A stretch of DNA of 64,000 nt. Source: DATKXU01 sp035528905. GTDB taxonomy: Bacteria > Armatimonadota > UBA5829 > DTJY01. The notes beneath the pieces are model-generated. The model did not search any database. It saw only the letters and a program-made list of their open reading frames with translations, and had not been told where the DNA came from. The stretch is from contig DATKXU010000103.1 of assembly GCA_035528905.1 (NCBI GenBank), positions 1 to 64,000 on the forward strand, in the 5' to 3' direction. The position numbers and the translations under genes were made by a program. Below, in pieces: positions 60,127 to 64,000 of the stretch; position 1 is the first letter of the stretch, and the number at the start of each line of letters is the position of its first letter.

Positions 60127-60294
60127 TTACTCCTCTACCACAGCTTCTTCCACCAGCATGACCGGAATTCCATCTATGATAGGATATTGCCGACCACATT
60201 TCTCGCAGACAAGCTTGTCTCCCCGAAGCACGACCGGCGGCCGCTCCTCGCAGGCGGGGCACGCGAGTATTTCCAGCAGTTTCGGGTCTATCAT
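60127..60294 (-). CDS. Trm112 family zinc-ribbon protein
   Basis: Small protein of 55 residues: MIDPKLLEILACPAC at the start, zinc ligands Cys12, Cys15, Cys30 and Cys33, and QYPIIDGIPVML, the Trm112/YcaR family plan. Trm112-like proteins activate SAM methyltransferases in eukaryotes; bacterial roles are unclear. AGGAGGAG lies seven bases before the ATG, which overlaps the stop of the solute-binding protein as ATGA. Confidence 0.85.
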   Translation of the reverse strand: MIDPKLLEILACPACEERPPVVLRGDKLVCEKCGRQYPIIDGIPVMLVEEAVVEE

Positions 60295-61643
60295 CGGCGG
60301 ACTCCTCCTGGCTGATTTCCTGGCCCCAGCACGAGGTCCAACTCGCGCTGGGTTTCGATGCGCGCATCAATGAGCGCTTGCCTCGGTGACTCCCTTCCGT
60401 ATATGGCGGCATCCACCGCCCTCTGGAGAGCCCCCATGTAGTATGCCTGCGCCGGCATGACCGGCCTCTGGTGGCGGGATTGCTCCAATATGTTCAAGAA
60501 CATAGCGTAGCCGGGCTGCTTGCGAATCTCCTCGAGGTAAGGCGACTTCCTGTAACCCGGGAGTAACCCTGTCTCGCGTCCCACTACCGTAGTACCCTCC
60601 ACGTCTGCACACATCCAGCGTATAAGCTCCCAGGCTTCTTTCGAGTGCCTGCTGCCCTTGGGGACTGCCATGCACCAGCCGCCCACCCACGATGAGTGCA
60701 GTTCCCCGCCTTGCGGGCCGGGAATGTACGTCATCCCATATTCCAGATTCGGCGCGTACTTCTTTATCTCCGCAATCCCCGATAGGTGCAGGCAGCACAT
60801 GGACAGCTTCCCAACGTAGAACGGATTGAGCTCCGCGGTCCCAAATCCCGCCTGCAGGCTGGCAATCTTCTCCATGTTGAAATCCTTCGCATAGGAGCAC
60901 ATCCACTCCAACGCCTTCACTACCTTCGGGTCGTTGCAGGTGACCAGCCGTCTCTGCGGATCGTAGAAAGAGCCGCCGAACGCCCATCCCCAGGTAAAAA
61001 TGGAGTTTGACGGGCCATACTGCCCCCACGGAACGAGGCCGATGCGGACCAGCTTGCGAGCGGACCCGCGCCCGCCCCACTTATTCAATTTGCGGACACA
61101 CCGGTCCAGCTCCTCTATAGTCCGCGGCGGCACGTCGGGATCCAGGCCGGCATCACGGAAATCCTTCTTGTTCCAGACGAAGGCGAAGTTGGGATCAGCG
61201 CAGTACGTCATGGCCCAGACACGGCCTTGGTATTGATTCTGCTCCCAGCACGGGGCGAAGAAATCCTTGCTGCTGATACCGTCGGCCTCGATCCACTTGT
61301 CCAGCGGGCTCAGCGCGCCCTGCTCGGCCCACTCGGCCACCTGCGGCCCATCTACGAACACCACATCCGGCGGCCTTCTCGCAGCGACAGATGTGAAGAA
61401 CTTCTGATTGTTCGACAAGTTGTTCGGCGTGAAAAGGGGCCGGACGTCAATGCCCGGATGCGATGCCTCGAATGCCTCTATCACCCTGCTGATGGCCTGC
61501 GACTGAGTGCCGCCCCAGGGATGCCACAGCGTGATAACCTGCTTTGTCGCGCTTCCGGCCTGCTCCCGGCGGGCGCACCCGTGGACGAGCGCCATCACGC
61601 CGCATACGACCAAGAACAATATCGGGATCCGAAATCGAGACAT
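60291..61643 (-). CDS. ABC transporter extracellular sugar-binding lipoprotein (family 1)
   Basis: Periplasmic substrate-binding protein of 450 residues resembling MalE/UgpB-type binders (VITLWHPWGGTQ start of lobe, IEAFEASHPGIDV, and C-terminal HSKEAWELIRWMC). N-terminus has a signal sequence ending LVHGC, a plausible lipobox. No ABC permease or ATPase gene is adjacent, so it depends on distant partners. ATG chosen with GGGAG nine bases upstream. It is first in a six-gene run ending with the antiporter. Confidence 0.9.
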   Translation of the reverse strand: MSRFRIPILFLVVCGVMALVHGCARREQAGSATKQVITLWHPWGGTQSQAISRVIEAFEASHPGIDVRPLFTPNNLSNNQKFFTSVAARRPPDVVFVDGPQVAEWAEQGALSPLDKWIEADGISSKDFFAPCWEQNQYQGRVWAMTYCADPNFAFVWNKKDFRDAGLDPDVPPRTIEELDRCVRKLNKWGGRGSARKLVRIGLVPWGQYGPSNSIFTWGWAFGGSFYDPQRRLVTCNDPKVVKALEWMCSYAKDFNMEKIASLQAGFGTAELNPFYVGKLSMCCLHLSGIAEIKKYAPNLEYGMTYIPGPQGGELHSSWVGGWCMAVPKGSRHSKEAWELIRWMCADVEGTTVVGRETGLLPGYRKSPYLEEIRKQPGYAMFLNILEQSRHQRPVMPAQAYYMGALQRAVDAAIYGRESPRQALIDARIETQRELDLVLGPGNQPGGVRR

Positions 61644-61758
61644 GAGGGCGACTCCCGCGACCGCGCGCATAGTGATGGTATCGGGCACAAGGCTGGACAA
61701 CCGCCCGATGCCAAGCCACATTCTAACAGGACGGAGCCCGTCAGTCAATTCGACACGC

Positions 61759-62130
61759 TCAGGCCCGCTTCAGCACGACCTGTTCTCCGGAGCGCACGGC
61801 CTTGAATACCTTTGGGTCCGCTTTCACCTTGCCGACAATGTTGACTGCGCTCGCCGGCCGAATCTCTGATCCCCTGCTTGCTGGAGTTGGGCCGAAGAAG
61901 ATGCAGAACGCACTCCCGGGCGGCCAGTATGCTATGTCGCCCATCTCAACAACTTCCTTGCCGCTCTCCTCGCCCATGCTGACGGGAATGCCGAAATAGA
62001 TCTCATCGCCCCACGTGCTCCCGCGAGCACTGATGGGAAGCGCATTCCAGATCGCATCCGCCGTCTTGCTGTCATTCAGCTCCGCGATTGCCTCAACACT
62101 GCCAGCGATGATCTTGATTTCTCTCGCCAT
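61759..62130 (-). CDS. Cyclophilin-like domain protein
   Basis: Protein of 123 residues matching the TM1367-type cyclophilin-like fold (IKIIAGSVEAIAEL, WGDEIYFGIP, DIAYWPPGSAFCIFFGPTP). The prolyl-isomerase active-site residues of true cyclophilins are not recognisable, so catalytic activity is unlikely; role unknown. GAGGAGG precedes the ATG. A minus-strand TATAAT lies just upstream of the start region near 62227-62232. Confidence 0.85.
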   Translation of the reverse strand: MAREIKIIAGSVEAIAELNDSKTADAIWNALPISARGSTWGDEIYFGIPVSMGEESGKEVVEMGDIAYWPPGSAFCIFFGPTPASRGSEIRPASAVNIVGKVKADPKVFKAVRSGEQVVLKRA

Positions 62131-62236
62131 ACGGATGCCTCCTCGATATCCCGTAAAGGCTTGCGTCTCTGAGTCCGCTGCCGCTTTCACATACACAACC
62201 GCTCGGTTCTCCGCATAAACACGGCCATTATAACAT

Positions 62237-62440
62237 ATGCTGCTGCGCGACAATCCACATCAGCCCGCAGTGCAGTGGGAAGCAGCGGCATGGGCACTTG
62301 TCAGGATTATCTCCGACGAGCAGCTGGCAGCGAGTTTCGGGGACGCGGGCCGCAGGATCGTGAGAGACAAATTCTCAATTGACCGAATGGTGGACCAAAC
62401 AATGCAGGTTTACTACGATGTGTTGGCGAAGCGCCTTACT
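62237..62440 (+). pseudogene. C-terminal remnant of a group 1 glycosyltransferase
   Basis: The plus-strand frame reads ALVRIISDEQLAASFGDAGRRIVRDKFSIDRMVDQT (shown here only as its pattern: ISDEQLAASFGDAGR, DKFSIDRMVDQTM, VYYDVLAKR), the last helices of GT4-family enzymes. Everything upstream, including the donor-binding domain, is missing and there is no ribosome site. The frame then runs on into the opposite-strand zinc-ribbon gene. I read it as a decayed fragment. Confidence 0.6.
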
Positions 62441-62936
62441 GATCAGACCAGCGATCCTCGTCGGCCTCATCCTCGGTCTCGTCATCAACCTCAGGCGCCT
62501 CCGGCATCTGGGTTTCATCGCCCGGTGTGAGCTCAAGATTCGGCATGACGTCCCCAAGAATCTGCCGGGCTTCGAGTTCCTTTGATCCGGGAACTAAGAC
62601 GAAGTACGAAGCGGGGTAGCTCTCGTCTCTCGTATAGGCACTGTAAGACGGCCTCTCAGACTTCCGTATCAAACATGGAATTCCCTGGTCGCGGAGTGCG
62701 GCGGATGCGGCCTCGGCCTCCACAAGGTCCTTGGCCTGCCAGCAGGCAACCAAATCCTCGGACGATGTGGCGCCAGGCGCTGAAAGAGCCTTGGCAACCC
62801 AAGGGGTAGTCGAGTCCCCGAAGGGCGAGCTACCCTCTGTGCCTTCGCCCAGCGATTCGACGAGTGGGACCTGGCAATCTGGGCACTCGGTGACGCCTTC
62901 CACGTATTCGTATTTGCACTCAGGACAGAACGGCAT
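62436..62936 (-). CDS. Zinc-ribbon plus DUF2007-like protein
   Basis: Protein of 166 residues. An N-terminal zinc ribbon (CPECKYEYVEGVTECPDC) is followed by a low-complexity linker and a DUF2007-type domain (EAEAASAALRDQGIPCLIRKSE, ASYFVLVPGSKELEARQIL), ending in an acidic tail. DUF2007 domains are small ferredoxin-fold signalling domains of unknown ligand. Its 3' end overlaps the glycosyltransferase remnant on the other strand. Confidence 0.75.
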   Translation of the reverse strand: MPFCPECKYEYVEGVTECPDCQVPLVESLGEGTEGSSPFGDSTTPWVAKALSAPGATSSEDLVACWQAKDLVEAEAASAALRDQGIPCLIRKSERPSYSAYTRDESYPASYFVLVPGSKELEARQILGDVMPNLELTPGDETQMPEAPEVDDETEDEADEDRWSDQ

Positions 62937-63081
62937 GGCGTTTTACAGATTCGCACCACAACAGAGATTTTCCTGCTTTCCACGCCACTTTTCACCACAG
63001 GAATCCCGTAGGCGCAAAGTTGGGTAATACCACATGTAGAGCACAGTTCACTCGAACGCAGAAAGGATGGTAACTCTAACG

Positions 63082-63504
63082 ATGAAGATTGCAGAAATAA
63101 TGACCCCGGATGTGATGACTTGCAGGGAGACCGACAAGCTGGCGGATTGCGCCACGATGATGCGGGAGCTGAATGTGGGCGCTATTCCCGTGGTTGACAA
63201 CGGTGACAACCTGATTGGGATAATCACCGACCGGGATGTCGCAGTCCGGGCCGTTTCGAAAGGCATTGACCCCAATGAGGCGGAGGTGGGCGACTTCATG
63301 ACGCCCAGCCCGATCACGATCGAGCCGGAGACGAACGTGGAGGACGCAGCCGATCTTATGGCGGACAACCAGATTCGCCGCCTGCCGGTGGTGAAGGAGG
63401 GTAGGCTTGTCGGAATCGTGTCGTTAGGCGACCTGGCAGTTGATGTCGGCGAGGCCGAGATGCTGGCCGAGGTGCTGGAAAAGGTCTCCGAGCCGGTGAG
63501 GTAG
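63082..63504 (+). CDS. CBS-domain pair protein
   Basis: Protein of 140 residues made of two CBS domains (MTPDVMTCRETDKLADC...GIITDRDV and MTPSPITIEPETNVEDA...GIVSLGDL), a Bateman module that senses adenine nucleotides. No catalytic partner is fused. The start is uncertain: I use the ATG giving MKIAEIMTP, as in relatives, though the nearest AAAGGA is 14 bases away; the ATG at 63067 adjoins that site too closely. The gap to the zinc-ribbon gene is about 145 bases with no other feature. Confidence 0.9.
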   Translation: MKIAEIMTPDVMTCRETDKLADCATMMRELNVGAIPVVDNGDNLIGIITDRDVAVRAVSKGIDPNEAEVGDFMTPSPITIEPETNVEDAADLMADNQIRRLPVVKEGRLVGIVSLGDLAVDVGEAEMLAEVLEKVSEPVR

Positions 63505-63514
63505 GGAGACGGAA

Positions 63515-63527
63515 GACTGCAGACGGC
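63515..63527. repeat. CTGCAGT-family short repeat downstream of CBS gene
   Basis: GACTGCAGACGGC is a single diverged copy of the 7-bp unit found in tandem at 40879 and singly at 28701. It sits in the convergent gap between the CBS and ribulokinase genes. Confidence 0.4.
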
Positions 63528-63557
63528 GGTTTCGGGAATGCCTGGGTTGCAATGTAG

Positions 63558-63578
63558 GGGCAACCCCTGTGGTTGCCC
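63558..63578. repeat. Dispersed palindromic hairpin, possible terminator
   Basis: GGGCAACC, loop CCTGT, GGTTGCCC: an 8-bp stem inside a GTAGGGGCAACCCC...GGTTGCCC element of a type dispersed in many genomes. It lies between convergent genes and could terminate both, although no U-run follows. Confidence 0.5.
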
Positions 63579-63600
63579 AATACCGGGGCTCCCCCATTCC

Positions 63601-64000
63601 TCACCCGTTAACGGCGGAGCGCTTGATTTCGAGCAGCTCCTTCATGACGCCGTACAGGCTCTCGTTGAAGCCCTTCGTGCCGAAGGCGTCGTGGAGGCGG
63701 CGGTAGAGTCCGTACAGGCGGTCGTACACGTGCCGGTTCGCCGGATTCGGCATGTACACGATGTCTTTCAGCCCGCTCATGGCGGCCTGAGCTTCTTCCA
63801 CCTTCGAGTAGTACCCGGCGGCGACCGCTCCGAACATCGCCGACCCGAGCGCGCAGGTCTGTGCGGATCGGGAGATTCGCATCGGGCGCCCGGTCACGTC
63901 CGCATAAATCTGCATCAGGAACGGATTGCGCTCCGCCAGCCCGCCGCACGCGATGACATCCTCTACCTTAACGCCGTATTCCTGGATGCGCTCCATGATT
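63601..64000 (-). CDS. araB: Ribulokinase, C-terminal part (cut by window edge)
   Basis: Only the last 133 or so residues are visible; the frame stays open to the end of the window. VIACGGLAERNPFLMQIYADVTGRP, then ISRSAQTCALGSAMFGAVAAG, matches the FGGY ATPase-closing region of ribulokinases; the tail DRLYGLYRRLHDAFG is also AraB-like. It phosphorylates L-ribulose in arabinose use. No araA or araD is in the window. Confidence 0.88.
   Translation of the reverse strand, partial: IMERIQEYGVKVEDVIACGGLAERNPFLMQIYADVTGRPMRISRSAQTCALGSAMFGAVAAGYYSKVEEAQAAMSGLKDIVYMPNPANRHVYDRLYGLYRRLHDAFGTKGFNESLYGVMKELLEIKRSAVNG

Overview
The window is chromosomal DNA from an uncultured-looking diderm bacterium, probably Armatimonadota or a close Terrabacteria relative. 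This is inferred from mixed signs. Outer-membrane features are a Wza-type export protein, a beta-barrel protein ending in Phe, and an exosortase with a PEP-CTERM substrate. There is also an H-X9-DG protein of the kind common in Planctomycetes, Lentisphaerae and Armatimonadetes, corrinoid and ASKHA-ferredoxin proteins, and Firmicutes-like housekeeping gene order. There is no rRNA and no CRISPR array. One tRNA is visible. TTG starts are frequent.

Layout. 65-8245 (minus): an exopolysaccharide/exosortase operon (flippase, EpsI, exosortase, sugar transferase, Wzc-like and Wza-like proteins) and a sugar epimerase. 8521-9500 (plus): a sigma-54-type promoter, a PEP-CTERM protein and a strong terminator. 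9539-13752: a Cys-rich two-CW-like protein and a 1158-residue KAP-type NTPase that looks like an accessory gene. 13887-22643 (minus): barrel protein, DNA adenine methyltransferase, TolB-like propeller, D-aminoacylase, Gfo/Idh oxidoreductase, Tat-exported protein and mnmG. 22863-27020: PilZ-like protein, small transporter, and a corrinoid protein/reductive activator/TPR operon. 27197-34617: fmt, def, priA, metK, coaBC, gmk and tRNA-Arg. 34682-38621: a tightly overlapped operon of lipoprotein, DUF3160 protein and CapA-like protein. 38778-46440: UroD-type methyltransferase, H-X9-DG protein, DinG-type helicase, an ECF sigma factor with an unusual anti-sigma factor, and phosphomannomutase. 46726-55605: PBP1A, then a minus-strand envelope/one-carbon run (rpiB, glyA, dCMP deaminase, WecA-like, wecB, AI-2E-type permease, uppP). 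55720-64000: phosphodiester glycosidase, a compact operon (solute-binding protein, Trm112-like, aroQ, aminopeptidase, UspA, antiporter), a cyclophilin-like protein, a glycosyltransferase remnant, a CBS protein and the 3' end of a ribulokinase.

How the genes fit together. Much of the window builds the cell surface. PMM, WecB, the epimerase and the WecA-like enzyme supply and load sugars on undecaprenyl phosphate. UppP recycles the carrier. The Wzx/Wzc/Wza-like set exports polymer, and the exosortase anchors PEP-CTERM protein(s). Corrinoid protein, activator and UroD-type methyltransferase suggest methyl-group transfer from an unknown substrate. Short tandem arrays (an 8-bp ACTCC unit and a 7-bp CTGCAGT unit) recur in small gaps between genes and, once, inside the end of a coding region. 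The most promising unexplained items are the lipoprotein-DUF3160-CapA operon, the anti-sigma factor with an STN-like outer domain, the Wzc-like protein with Arg in its P-loop, the KAP NTPase next to an orphan methyltransferase, and the sigma-54/PEP-CTERM link.
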